Source of the DNA: Pirellulaceae bacterium
GTDB lineage: Bacteria; Planctomycetota; Planctomycetia; Pirellulales; Pirellulaceae
Direction: 5' to 3'
Assembly (NCBI GenBank): GCA_019636385.1
Contig: JAHBXT010000002.1
Location: 310,001-374,000 of the forward strand
DNA: 64,000 bases
Shown here: positions 28,396 through 36,640 of the stretch, one piece after another
Layout of the letters: every line of letters begins with the position of its first letter
How positions within the stretch are numbered: position 1 is the first letter of the stretch
Notes under the pieces: model-generated
Databases searched by the model: none
Told to the model about the DNA's origin: nothing
What the model saw: the letters and a program-made list of their open reading frames with translations, nothing else
Made by a program: the position numbers and the translations under genes

Positions 28396-29169
28396 ATGCA
28401 ACGGTTCCGTTTGCCAGCGGAATGCAGCGTGAAATCATTGCCAATTCTGTACGAAGACAACCATCTGCTGGTCGTCAACAAACCCTGCGGACTGGCGACG
28501 ATGGGTGTGATCGACGGTCAGCCATCGGTCGTGGGTTTGGCAAGGGAATACCTGAAACGCAAGTACAACAAACCGGGTAATGTCTACATCGGTGTGGTCA
28601 GCCGCTTGGATGCTTTCGCGTCCGGTGTGTTAGTGTTGGCCAGAACTAGCAAGGCCGCTGGCAGACTGTCAGATCAGATTCGGCGACAGGCTACAGGCAA
28701 ATGGTATTTGGCGGTAGTGGAAGGACAGGTTCAGCCTTCGCAGCAATACCAAAGCTTACAGCACTATGTATATAAAGATGAGACTGCGCATCGCATGCGC
28801 GCTCAGTATTCGCCTGCCGGCCAGGCGCAGTTGGCACAGTTGCGCTATCGCTGTCTGCTGAGTGACTCCCGAGCCAGTTCGATCCTGCAGGTCGAGCTAC
28901 TCACAGGGCGCAAGCATCAGATTCGCGTGCAGTTGTCGGCAATGGGACATCCTATCGCCGGCGATAAGAAATATGGCGGGCAATCGCCCTGGGGCAGCGG
29001 TATCGCCTTACACTGCTGGAAAAACTCCATACAACATCCGACTACCTGCCAGCCGCTCAGTTTTAGCGTTTTACCCAGTCATTGGCAACGAAGCTTGGGG
29101 GCAGACGCGTATAATCGAATGATCCAGCAGTTGGAAATCCACGGATCGTGGTCGGGTGATCAAAGTTAA
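28396..29169 (+). CDS. RluA-family pseudouridine synthase
   Basis: Isomerises specific uridines in rRNA or tRNA. The catalytic block reads SRLDAFASGVLVLA, with Asp following RL as in RluA/RluC/RluD; the family usually has HRLDxxTSG, so the His is Ser and the Thr is Ala here. LYEDNHLLVVNKPCGL and LLTGRKHQIRVQLSAMGHPIAGDKKYG are the other family blocks. No S4 domain precedes the catalytic domain (257 residues), as in RluA. The target base cannot be told from sequence. It starts 66 bases after the ATP-grasp gene. Confidence 0.9.
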   Translation: MQRFRLPAECSVKSLPILYEDNHLLVVNKPCGLATMGVIDGQPSVVGLAREYLKRKYNKPGNVYIGVVSRLDAFASGVLVLARTSKAAGRLSDQIRRQATGKWYLAVVEGQVQPSQQYQSLQHYVYKDETAHRMRAQYSPAGQAQLAQLRYRCLLSDSRASSILQVELLTGRKHQIRVQLSAMGHPIAGDKKYGGQSPWGSGIALHCWKNSIQHPTTCQPLSFSVLPSHWQRSLGADAYNRMIQQLEIHGSWSGDQS

Positions 29170-29198
29170 CGAGCATTGGTGGAGACGAGCGAGCATCT

Positions 29199-29729
29199 GT
29201 GAGTGGCCCAGAAAAATTTCACGGTGTCGTGAAGATCGTTTCCGGGGGGCAGACCGGCGTGGACCAAGCTGCGCTGGATGTAGCTCTTGAATTGGGAATT
29301 CCGCACGGAGGTTGGTGCCCCAAAGGTCGCTTATGTGAGCATGGCAGGATCGATGAACGTTACCAACTGACCGAACTTCCAACCCCCGAATACGCAGCCC
29401 GCACCCTGCGCAACGTGATTGATTCCGACGGCACTCTAATTCTGTATCGCCAGCGCCTACAGGGGGGCAGTGGACTGACACAGCGGCTTGCCAAGCAACA
29501 TGGCAAACCGGTTCTAAGTGTTCGACTCGATCGCGCCATCGACTATCTCGTTATCATTGACTGGCTTCACAGTTCAGCCATTGGAGTACTGAACATTGCC
29601 GGCCCGCGAGCCAGTTCGGCACCCGGTGTGCAGCGACAAGCCCGTACAATGCTGCGTCGGCTGTTTCAGGAGTCGCCCGGACTATTGCACCTCGATCGCC
29701 AATCCAATGCAAAGACTAGCGGGCAATAG
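29199..29729 (+). CDS. Putative molybdenum-cofactor carrier-like protein
   Basis: 176-residue Rossmann-like protein of the MoCo_carrier / LOG-like group. The signature is VSGGQTGVDQAALDVALELGIPHGGWCPKGR followed here (split) by YQLTELPTPEYAARTLRNV and DGTLILYRQRLQGGSGLT. Proteins of this type bind molybdenum cofactor or a nucleotide; the biochemical role is not settled for most. The start is a GTG at 29199. It is 29 bases after the pseudouridine-synthase stop, so the ATP-grasp gene, this gene and the synthase may form one transcript. Confidence 0.82.
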   Translation: MSGPEKFHGVVKIVSGGQTGVDQAALDVALELGIPHGGWCPKGRLCEHGRIDERYQLTELPTPEYAARTLRNVIDSDGTLILYRQRLQGGSGLTQRLAKQHGKPVLSVRLDRAIDYLVIIDWLHSSAIGVLNIAGPRASSAPGVQRQARTMLRRLFQESPGLLHLDRQSNAKTSGQ

Positions 29730-29910
29730 TGTATACCAGCAGCCACCGTCAACAGACGCTGGATCCCCAATAGCTTGCGTATGGAGTGTGAAGCAAGTCG
29801 CGAGCAAATTGACGTATTGCAGCGGCAAAGCGAATGGCCAATCGTTTTTTAGTTTGATCGGCCAAACCGCCGAGTTGCGAAACACGCCGGTGATTTTATG
29901 AAGCGGTTTC

Positions 29911-30693
29911 CTAATTGGTAATCCATGGCTCGACGATTGCGGCGATGGCCAATATGGCCAAAGTTGCATAGGTCGCCGAGCGCATCAGGCCGTCTCCTAG
30001 GCGGCTGCCAATTTGAAGTCCAGCTTCTGCCGCCAGCAAGGTCAGCGGTATTGCCAGCATCGCGATCAGCATGGGCAGCCATACCAGCGTGCCGAAGTTC
30101 CAGCGCAGCAGCAGTACCTGCGGGATGAAGCCAATCACGTAAGTCGCGAACAGAAACGCGCGTCCTCGGTCGATTGAGTATTTCTGGCCGTGAATCCACA
30201 GAACCATCGGAGGCCCGCCGGTGCCCATCAGACCCTGCAAAAACCCGCTTCCACAAAAGGTGGCTAACATCCAGGGCCACCTTCGTGCATTGTGCCACTG
30301 AATACCCGCCAGGTACTGGAGGCCAATCGCCAGTAGAATGACGACACCAACCACTTGTCCCACGGTCTGCTTGGACTGATTCATTAGCACCGTCAGACCG
30401 GCGACGCCTATCGGCAACGCCACAATGCGCAACAGGGCTGGCACAGCCACTTCGCGAAAATCGATACTCCGCCGCAGTCGCCAGCAGCCAAAAATGTTCT
30501 GCGGCAACATGGCGGTGACAATCAGCAGTTGAGCTTCGACCAGCGAGTTGCCCACCCACAGCAGCAGGGGTAGGCCAAACAGCGCCGACCCAAAGCCGGC
30601 GGTGGCCTGCAAGAGCGCTGACAAGGCCAGAATTAGCAGGCTCATTCCGACGCGTTGATTCAGCAGGTGGTCCGCTACCCACTGCCAGTCCAC
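29911..30693 (-). CDS. TauE/SafE-family membrane permease
   Basis: 260 residues with about seven or eight hydrophobic segments. The N-terminal repeat holds LLQATAGFGSALFGLPLLL and the second half LQGLMGTGGPPMVLW, the paired glycine-rich motifs of the TauE/SafE (sulfite/sulfonate/organosulfur anion exporter) family. The substrate is unknown. It begins 33 bases after ilvB on the same strand and may be co-transcribed with it. Confidence 0.88.
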   Translation of the reverse strand: MDWQWVADHLLNQRVGMSLLILALSALLQATAGFGSALFGLPLLLWVGNSLVEAQLLIVTAMLPQNIFGCWRLRRSIDFREVAVPALLRIVALPIGVAGLTVLMNQSKQTVGQVVGVVILLAIGLQYLAGIQWHNARRWPWMLATFCGSGFLQGLMGTGGPPMVLWIHGQKYSIDRGRAFLFATYVIGFIPQVLLLRWNFGTLVWLPMLIAMLAIPLTLLAAEAGLQIGSRLGDGLMRSATYATLAILAIAAIVEPWITN

Positions 30694-30726
30694 TAGAATC
30701 TCAATAGCCGCCTCACTGCCTGGTGA

Positions 30727-32499
30727 CTATTCAAGAATCATGTCATCGACCGTGCGTCCCCCTGGAATCATCGGCAGCACGTGCTCCTGATAGGGTACCA
30801 TCACATCCAACACGAAAGGTCCAGGATAGTTGATCATCTCCTCCAGCGCCGTACGAAGTTCCGATTTCTTGCTGACCGTAGCCGCACCACACCCATAACC
30901 TTTAACGATCTCCACAAAATTGGGATACCGTTCACTTACATAAGCATGAGGATCGGTGATGCCTGGGCCGCTGGCTTCTTCGTGATGGATTGGCCCCAAG
31001 TAGGTATGGGCCCGATTGCTTTTCTCGAAGCGATCTTCCCACTGGACCACCATTCCCAGGTGCTGATTATTCAACAGCAAGACCTTCACCGGCAATTTTT
31101 CGCAATGCAGCGTGGCCAGTTCTTGAATGTTCATCTGGAAGCTACCGTCGCCATCAATGTCCACCACTAAAGCTTCAGGATGGGCCGCCTGCACGCCCAT
31201 GGCTGCGGGCAAACCAAATCCCATCGTGCCTAGGCCCGACGAACTAAGCCACTGTCGTGGGCGATTAAATTTGTAGAATTGAGCCGCCCACATTTGGTGC
31301 TGCCCTACGCCCACGGTGATAAACGTCTCCCGGTCACGCGTCAAATCGGACAGCTCAGCGATGGCATGTTGCTGCAAGATGCCATCAAAGCCGGTGTCGT
31401 AGTGGAAAGGATATTGGCCTTTGAGCTTCTTACAATGTTTAACCCACTCTTCGATTTCCGGGGCTTCGACAATACGGTTGAGCTGCTCGAGTACGAATTT
31501 TACATCACTACAGACGGAGATGTGCGCGACTTTGTTCTTGTTCAATTCCGAGGCGTCGATGTCAACGTGTACGATCTTGGCGTTCTTTGCGAATTCGGCC
31601 ACTTTACCTGTGACGCGGTCGTCAAAACGAACTCCCAGTGCAATCAGCAAATCACAATCACGCACCGCATAGTTGGCATAGGCTGAACCGTGCATGCCCA
31701 GCATGTCCAGCGACATGGGACCGTCGTTCGGGTAGACTCCTAACCCCATGACTGTCATTGTGACCGGAATACCTGTTAGTTTGACCAATTCGCGAAGTTG
31801 CGCAGAAGCTTCGGACGTGACAATGCCGCCACCACAGTAAATGATCGGACGTCGTGAATGCTTGATGGCTGCCGCGATCTGCCGAATTTGTTCCGGTGCG
31901 GCCTTGGGCTTTTGCACGCGATAACCGGGTAACTCCATCGCTACATTCCAGTCGACCTCGCACGACGCCAGTTGCACATCTTTGGGCATGTCAACCAATA
32001 CCGGACCTGGCCGACCCGTGGCCGCGATGTGAAAAGCCTCTTTCATGACTCGGGCTACATCCTCGACGCGCGTAACCAGATAGTGAGCCTTGGTGATGCT
32101 CCGGCAAACTTCGACAATCGGCGTTTCTTGGAAGGCGTCGGTGCCCATGACCGCCGTGGGTACCTGTCCGGTTATGAATACCACCGGCACACTGTCCAGT
32201 TTGGCATCAGCGATAGCTGTTACCAGATTCGTCGCGCCCGGACCGCTGGTGGCCATCGCCACGGCGACCTTGCCGGTGCTGCGCGCAATTCCCTGCGCAG
32301 CAAAGCCGCCGCCCTGTTCGTGTCGCGGTAAAATGGTTCTAATGCGGTCGCCGTAACGCGTTAGCGACTGGTGCATCGGCATGCTGCATCCGCCGGGATA
32401 GGCAAACACGACCTCAACACCGTGGTCCACCAAAGACTTAACCAGGATGTCCGCTCCGGTCATTACCTCAGTTGCACGTTTCGTTTCAGCCGTCGCCAT
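30727..32499 (-). CDS. ilvB: Acetolactate synthase large (catalytic) subunit
   Basis: Thiamine-diphosphate enzyme that condenses pyruvate in valine, leucine and isoleucine synthesis. The catalytic Glu lies in [14 protein letters not shown]; the FAD-related middle domain is complete; the ThDP motif is [12 protein letters not shown] ... [10 protein letters not shown]. It ends with the usual [10 protein letters not shown]. About 590 residues. The ATG at 32499 follows GAAAGG; an upstream ATG at 32517 would place that ribosome site inside the gene. The regulatory subunit gene ilvN is not adjacent; the next gene is the permease. Confidence 0.95.
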   Translation of the reverse strand: MATAETKRATEVMTGADILVKSLVDHGVEVVFAYPGGCSMPMHQSLTRYGDRIRTILPRHEQGGGFAAQGIARSTGKVAVAMATSGPGATNLVTAIADAKLDSVPVVFITGQVPTAVMGTDAFQETPIVEVCRSITKAHYLVTRVEDVARVMKEAFHIAATGRPGPVLVDMPKDVQLASCEVDWNVAMELPGYRVQKPKAAPEQIRQIAAAIKHSRRPIIYCGGGIVTSEASAQLRELVKLTGIPVTMTVMGLGVYPNDGPMSLDMLGMHGSAYANYAVRDCDLLIALGVRFDDRVTGKVAEFAKNAKIVHVDIDASELNKNKVAHISVCSDVKFVLEQLNRIVEAPEIEEWVKHCKKLKGQYPFHYDTGFDGILQQHAIAELSDLTRDRETFITVGVGQHQMWAAQFYKFNRPRQWLSSSGLGTMGFGLPAAMGVQAAHPEALVVDIDGDGSFQMNIQELATLHCEKLPVKVLLLNNQHLGMVVQWEDRFEKSNRAHTYLGPIHHEEASGPGITDPHAYVSERYPNFVEIVKGYGCGAATVSKKSELRTALEEMINYPGPFVLDVMVPYQEHVLPMIPGGRTVDDMILE

Positions 32500-32852
32500 G
32501 AATTCTTGCCTTTCCATCGTCCAATTAATAAAGGTATCTCGGCAATCGCTCTCAAGTCATTTCTGGACCACCATTTCGGGTGGTGTGACGGCTTGAGCGG
32601 CCGATGATCCACAGACCACGATCGTCAACTTGAGGTTCATCGCTTGCCGAAACCCTCGGCAGCCGATCGGAGGCCATTAGCAGCAGTCGCTGATAAGAGG
32701 ATAAGTGAAATCGCAATATGTTTCAACGCTCAGTGGGTGCCGGACAGGCGACAATCGCCGATTCTATTGCCGCAATTTGGCAGTGGAATCGCCCAACGGG
32801 ACGCCCAGGGCGATCGCAGGCGCACAACCATTCATAGTATCTGGGAAAACCT
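32500..32852. other. Divergent intergenic region between ilvB and the prenyltransferase
   Basis: About 350 bases with no convincing gene. ACCACC and GGTGGT (32567-32584) form 6-bp arms around a 6-base loop, the only clean structure seen. No leader peptide with runs of branched-chain codons was evident on the ilvB side. Confidence 0.5.
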
Positions 32853-33776
32853 GTGATTCGCTGGCTCGATGTTTCTCGGCAATTCTTAAGTCTAATCCGG
32901 TTCAGCCACACGGTCTTTGCTCTGCCGTTTGCTGCGCTTGCCTGCGTCTGGGCACTGGCTATGCCCGAACAACCGCAGTGGGCAGCCTTCAGTGCCGTTG
33001 CCTGGCGGCTGCTGGGAGTGTTAGTTTGCATGGTCGCCGCCCGGTCGGCAGCCATGGCCTTCAATCGACTGGTCGATGCCTCAATCGATGGTGCCAACCC
33101 TCGAACCGCCATGCGACACTTGCCGGCTGGCCTACTCAGTCGTAGCCAGGTCGTGTTGTTTTTCCTGGGCTGTAGTCTGATATTCGTAGGCGGCACGTTG
33201 TTGTTCCTACCCAATCGACTGCCGCTGCTCTTTTCACTGCCGGTGCTGGCCTGGATTTGTGGTTACAGCTTCGCCAAACGATTTACCGCCGCCGCTCATT
33301 TGTGGCTGGGCGTAGCATTGGCCCTGTCACCGCTGTGTGCTTGGGTAGCCATCCGCGGAGAGATCGTGCAACTGGGCCTTAGCGATCTAGTTGCTCCAGC
33401 ATTGCTAGGCGCAGCCATCGCCTGCTGGGTAGCCGGATTCGACATTATCTATGCGACTCAAGACGCGGACTTCGACCGTCGTAGCGGGCTCCACAGTATT
33501 CCAGCTCGATTGGGGATCCCTAGAGCCTTGCGTTTGGCTGCAGTTCTGCACTTGCTCATGTGGCTCCTGCTGGTCAGTATCCCTTGGCTTGTCCCGCAGT
33601 TGAACTTAGGCACGATCTATTGGAGTTCATTAGTCATCGTGGCTGTACTATTGGTGCGTCAGCACTGGATCGTATCGGCAGACGACTTGAATCGAGTCAA
33701 CGAAGCCTTCTTCACTCTCAACGCACTCATCAGCTTCGGCCTAAGTATGTTTGCCGCTCTGGACGCATGTTTGTAA
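32853..33776 (+). CDS. UbiA-family prenyltransferase (menaquinone-type)
   Basis: Integral membrane enzyme of 307 residues with about eight hydrophobic segments. It transfers a polyprenyl chain to an aromatic acceptor. The first Asp motif reads NRLVDASIDGANPRT (N71, D75, D79) and the second YATQDADFDRRSG, both as required for Mg-diphosphate binding. It is close to the group annotated as 4-hydroxybenzoate polyprenyltransferase or MqnP; since planctomycetes use menaquinone, a role in the futalosine pathway (MqnP) is the best guess. The start is GTG at 32853, giving a protein that begins MIRWLDVSRQFLS. Confidence 0.85.
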   Translation: MIRWLDVSRQFLSLIRFSHTVFALPFAALACVWALAMPEQPQWAAFSAVAWRLLGVLVCMVAARSAAMAFNRLVDASIDGANPRTAMRHLPAGLLSRSQVVLFFLGCSLIFVGGTLLFLPNRLPLLFSLPVLAWICGYSFAKRFTAAAHLWLGVALALSPLCAWVAIRGEIVQLGLSDLVAPALLGAAIACWVAGFDIIYATQDADFDRRSGLHSIPARLGIPRALRLAAVLHLLMWLLLVSIPWLVPQLNLGTIYWSSLVIVAVLLVRQHWIVSADDLNRVNEAFFTLNALISFGLSMFAALDACL

Positions 33777-33982
33777 TCTGCCCAGCCCATTTGGCTTTCC
33801 AGCGCCACTAGAATCCCGTCTTGCTCGACCGGTGGTTTGTTCGGCTTCTGGCTACGGTAGCCATGGCTGCCGGACAGTAAACAAAATTCCGCTTGGCCAC
33901 CGCCTGGCAACGGCAGTTAAGGTTGTTCAACGCCCCCGTTTTGCTGAGGACCACTTCACCTCTGCCTTCTTTTCCGGACCGT

Positions 33983-34013
33983 TTGACTTAGTTCGGTAGT
34001 TAGTTCATAACTA
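33983..34013 (+). promoter_or_regulatory. Promoter with overlapping palindromic operator of the toxin-antitoxin locus
   Basis: TTGACT (33983-33988) and CATAAC (34006-34011) are spaced by 17 bases and form a plausible promoter. The palindrome TAGTTAGTTCATAACTA (33997-34013) covers the second element, with a second overlapping palindrome TTAGTT-CAT-AACTAA at 34000-34014. The start codon at 34018 lies only 6 bases after CATAAC with no ribosome site, so the message may be leaderless. Self-repression by the antitoxin is the usual arrangement (inference). Confidence 0.55.
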
Positions 34014-34017
34014 AACC

Positions 34018-34265
34018 ATGAGTGACGTGCGTTTGAATATCCATGATGCCAAGACGAATTTATCTAGGTATCTGAACGAACTGGGGTGCGACGACCGTAT
34101 CGTGCTGTGCCGACGCAATCAGCCGGTCGCTGAGATTCGCTGTTGCCTTCAGCCGATCGCAAGCAGCGTAAGCTGGGATTGGCAGCGGGCGATTTTGTCG
34201 TCGAGGCGTCGTTCTTCGAGCCCTTGCCCGACGAGATCATGGATGGGTTCGAGGGAAAGTTGTGA
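34018..34265 (+). pseudogene. Phd/YefM-type antitoxin gene, frameshifted
   Basis: The first about 44 codons encode a DNA-binding Phd/YefM-like N-terminus (LNIHDAKTNLSRYLNELG ... PVAEIR). From about 34152 the matching C-terminus continues in another frame: ADRKQRKLGLAAGDFVVE, ending EPLPDEIMDGFEGKL at the stop 34263-34265. The pieces join by a one-base loss near 34145-34152. Read straight on, the frame gives an unrelated tail to 34350. I see no slippery heptamer, so this is a true frameshift or a sequencing error, not programmed. The intact gene would overlap the toxin start by the usual few bases. Confidence 0.75.
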
Positions 34266-34648
34266 AAATCCTGCTCGATACGCACACGTTCCTATGGGCG
34301 ATTACTGGCGATCCGCAGTTATCGGCTCGGGTGATCGACGCGATCTCTAATCCGGCCAACGAAGTCTTTGTTAGCGTCGCTTCTTCATGGGAGATCTGTA
34401 TTAAGTACTCGTCGGGGAAGCTCAAGCTGCCGCGTCAGCCGGACCAGTATTTGCCGGAGCAAAGATTGATGGCTGGCTTTGAACTACTCGTGATCGACGA
34501 AGCAGAAGTATGCCAAGTGCATCGCTTACCAGCCATACATCGCGACCCATTTGATCGCCTACTGATCGCTCAGGTCAATTTCTATGAAATGACGCTGGCG
34601 ACCAATCACTTGGTGTTCGCGCAGTATCCGGTGCGTACTCTGTGGTAA
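34262..34648 (+). CDS. PIN-domain toxin (VapC-like)
   Basis: 128-residue PIN-domain ribonuclease. The acidic metal-binding residues are present: D6 in LLDTHTFLWA, E44 in SSWEICIKYSSGKL, and D95/D98 in HRDPFDRLLIAQ. The start is GTG at 34262, overlapping the stop of the antitoxin reading frame (34263-34265), so translation would be coupled. PIN toxins of this type cut specific RNAs and are held in check by the paired antitoxin. With the antitoxin frame broken, the toxin itself looks intact, which is unexpected unless it is silent or the shift is an artefact. Confidence 0.85.
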   Translation: MKILLDTHTFLWAITGDPQLSARVIDAISNPANEVFVSVASSWEICIKYSSGKLKLPRQPDQYLPEQRLMAGFELLVIDEAEVCQVHRLPAIHRDPFDRLLIAQVNFYEMTLATNHLVFAQYPVRTLW

Positions 34649-34799
34649 ACCAAGGTTTGGCAGCCGTCGCCAGAAGGTGGTTGCCTGATATGTGCTGCAG
34701 TAGCTGGAAGCGGAACAAATCTCCCGGACGAGCCGGGGAGCATTGGGAAAGCGGGGGATTCTTCGCGCGGCCGAGATGACGCGAGAAGCGGATACAGCT

Positions 34800-36179
34800 C
34801 TAAAAAAGTCCTTGAATTGGCTCGCCGTCGGGCACGATTGACACGGGGCGGCCGGAATGGTCTTTGAATTGCGTTTCCAACGGTACGCCCATGGCGCGAT
34901 AGAGCGTGGCCAGGAAATCATTGGGAGTTACCGGGTTGCTCTGCGGCTCTTCACCCCTGGCGTTAGTCGAGCCGATGACTTGTCCCATCTGCAGTCCGCC
35001 GCCAGACATGAAAACGGACATGGCTTTGCCCCAATGTTCGCGGCCCGGCTGACCGTTGTAGTTCGATAACAGCGGCGTGTGTGACATCTCGCCCATAACC
35101 AACAGTAGCACGTCGCGTTCCATGCCGCGCGAATGTAAATCATCAATCAGGGCGGAGACGACTTGGTCCAACACGGGCAAGCGGACACGCATCTCATCAA
35201 AGATATTCCAGACGCTAGCATGGTCATCCCAGCTCTTCGCCTTCTGACCCGCCACATACGGAAAATCAATCGTGACCAGCCGCACGCCGGCTTCTACCAA
35301 GCGACGGGCCAGTAGGCACCGCTGGCCAATCGTGTTTCGTCCATAGCGATCGCGAGTTTCGTCGCTCTCCTGCGAGATGTCAAAGGCTCTGAGGGCTGCA
35401 TCACTAACCAGCATGTCGATAGCACTTTGGTTGAATTGATCTCTCGCCTGCATGTGTCCATGAGTATCCAGGTCGCGTCGGAACTGATCAAGTTTAGCCA
35501 GCAGTTCAGCACGAGTTTGAAACCTCTCTCTGGCAATCTTTTCGATTCCCACATTGGCGACGCGAAAATCAGCCAAGTTTGGATCGGCTGTAACCAAGAA
35601 GGGTTGCAGCCCGTGACCCAGGTAAGCGGCGCCATCGTAGCGGACGTGATTGGCAACGTGCGCCGGCAGGTCGGGGCGTTTTTGACCGAGCAGCTTGGTG
35701 ATAACCGACCAGGCATTGGGGTGCTTGGGTTCATAGGGGGGCATCTCGTTCAGTTCGCCCGGATAAGCGGTCACCAACGTATGCGTGCTGTTGACATGCC
35801 CCGGACTATCGTGGCTCAGGGAGCGAATCAGTGAAAAGCGGTCTGCTCGGGCCGCCAATCGCGGCAAATGTTCGCAGATTTCGATACCCGACACATTGGT
35901 ACGAATCGGCCGAAATTCACCGCGATACTCCAGCGGTGCCTCGGGTTTCATATCGAATGTTTCCAAGTGACTGGGGCCGCCCCACAACCACAAGACGATC
36001 ATTGACTTATCGGATTTCACCGCAGAGGATTCGGAGCCGGTGGCTTGGGCTCGGAGCAAATCGGCGAGCGTCAGTCCTACAGCCCCCGTGCGTAAGAAGC
36101 TGCGTCTCGGCAATGTCCCAGGGCAACGCAGCACATTGCCTGCAGCCCCGCCAACTGCGGTGCGATTCGTCTGCCCCAT
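34800..36179 (-). CDS. DUF1501 family exported protein
   Basis: 459 residues of the DUF1501 (sulfatase/alkaline-phosphatase-like fold) family, very abundant in planctomycetes. A twin-arginine leader, PRRSFLRTGAVGLTLADLL, directs export in folded form. Family blocks are MIVLWLWGGPSHLETFDMKP, GIEICEHLPRLA, FSLIRSLSHDSPGHVN and MGEMSHTPLLSN. The function is not established; genes of this family usually lie beside DUF1549/DUF1553 cytochromes. Here the neighbour is the divergent PVC cytochrome gene at 36641, so the pair may work together outside the membrane. Confidence 0.9.
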   Translation of the reverse strand: MGQTNRTAVGGAAGNVLRCPGTLPRRSFLRTGAVGLTLADLLRAQATGSESSAVKSDKSMIVLWLWGGPSHLETFDMKPEAPLEYRGEFRPIRTNVSGIEICEHLPRLAARADRFSLIRSLSHDSPGHVNSTHTLVTAYPGELNEMPPYEPKHPNAWSVITKLLGQKRPDLPAHVANHVRYDGAAYLGHGLQPFLVTADPNLADFRVANVGIEKIARERFQTRAELLAKLDQFRRDLDTHGHMQARDQFNQSAIDMLVSDAALRAFDISQESDETRDRYGRNTIGQRCLLARRLVEAGVRLVTIDFPYVAGQKAKSWDDHASVWNIFDEMRVRLPVLDQVVSALIDDLHSRGMERDVLLLVMGEMSHTPLLSNYNGQPGREHWGKAMSVFMSGGGLQMGQVIGSTNARGEEPQSNPVTPNDFLATLYRAMGVPLETQFKDHSGRPVSIVPDGEPIQGLF

Positions 36180-36640
36180 CGTTCATATCCTGACAGAATG
36201 CGGAGAATGAAGTCTAAACTCGCAGGACCGTCGTCCAGCATAACATACCGTTTGCCGATAGCCAACCAATGCGGATACGGTGCCAGGACCGAGGAAAAAC
36301 TGACAATCGAGGCGGAGCAGCAAATATGTAGCTACCGCCGGCAGGCGGTGGTCGAATTGGGTTTCCAGCGGCTGCTGACAGAAGTTTGAAACCTGATAGC
36401 GAGCGCTGGAGGCTTGCTAGCGTTTGGGTTGGTGGTTAATGCAAGCAGTCATGGAGCGGTCGCTGCGGTTTCTACGTTGCCTTGACACTCCCTACCACCT
36501 TTGGCTAAGAATGGCCCTAGGACAGTCTCTCGACAGGCTGATTGACCGATGGAAATTGTCATTCTGGCAAAAGGAATTGCCCTGTGTCGATCTTTCATTT
36601 CAACAGTGCAATAGCGGAAGGCTCGATTACCCGACCGCTG
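36180..36640. other. Divergent intergenic region (DUF1501 / PVC cytochrome)
   Basis: About 460 bases. I see no gene, tRNA or strong inverted repeat. It must hold promoters for both flanking genes. Confidence 0.5.

Noticed and set aside
29849..30682. 277-codon frame overlapping the TauE permease on the same strand
   Set aside because: The overlapping frame at 29911-30693 has hydrophobic segments and TauE motifs; this one is rich in Arg, Ala and Gly without pattern.
32705..33145. 146-codon plus-strand frame overlapping the start of the prenyltransferase
   Set aside because: Cys- and Arg-rich shadow; the UbiA motifs lie in the other frame.
34145..34155. Programmed frameshift in the antitoxin gene
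   Set aside because: No slippery heptamer and no downstream structure seen; simple base loss is likelier.
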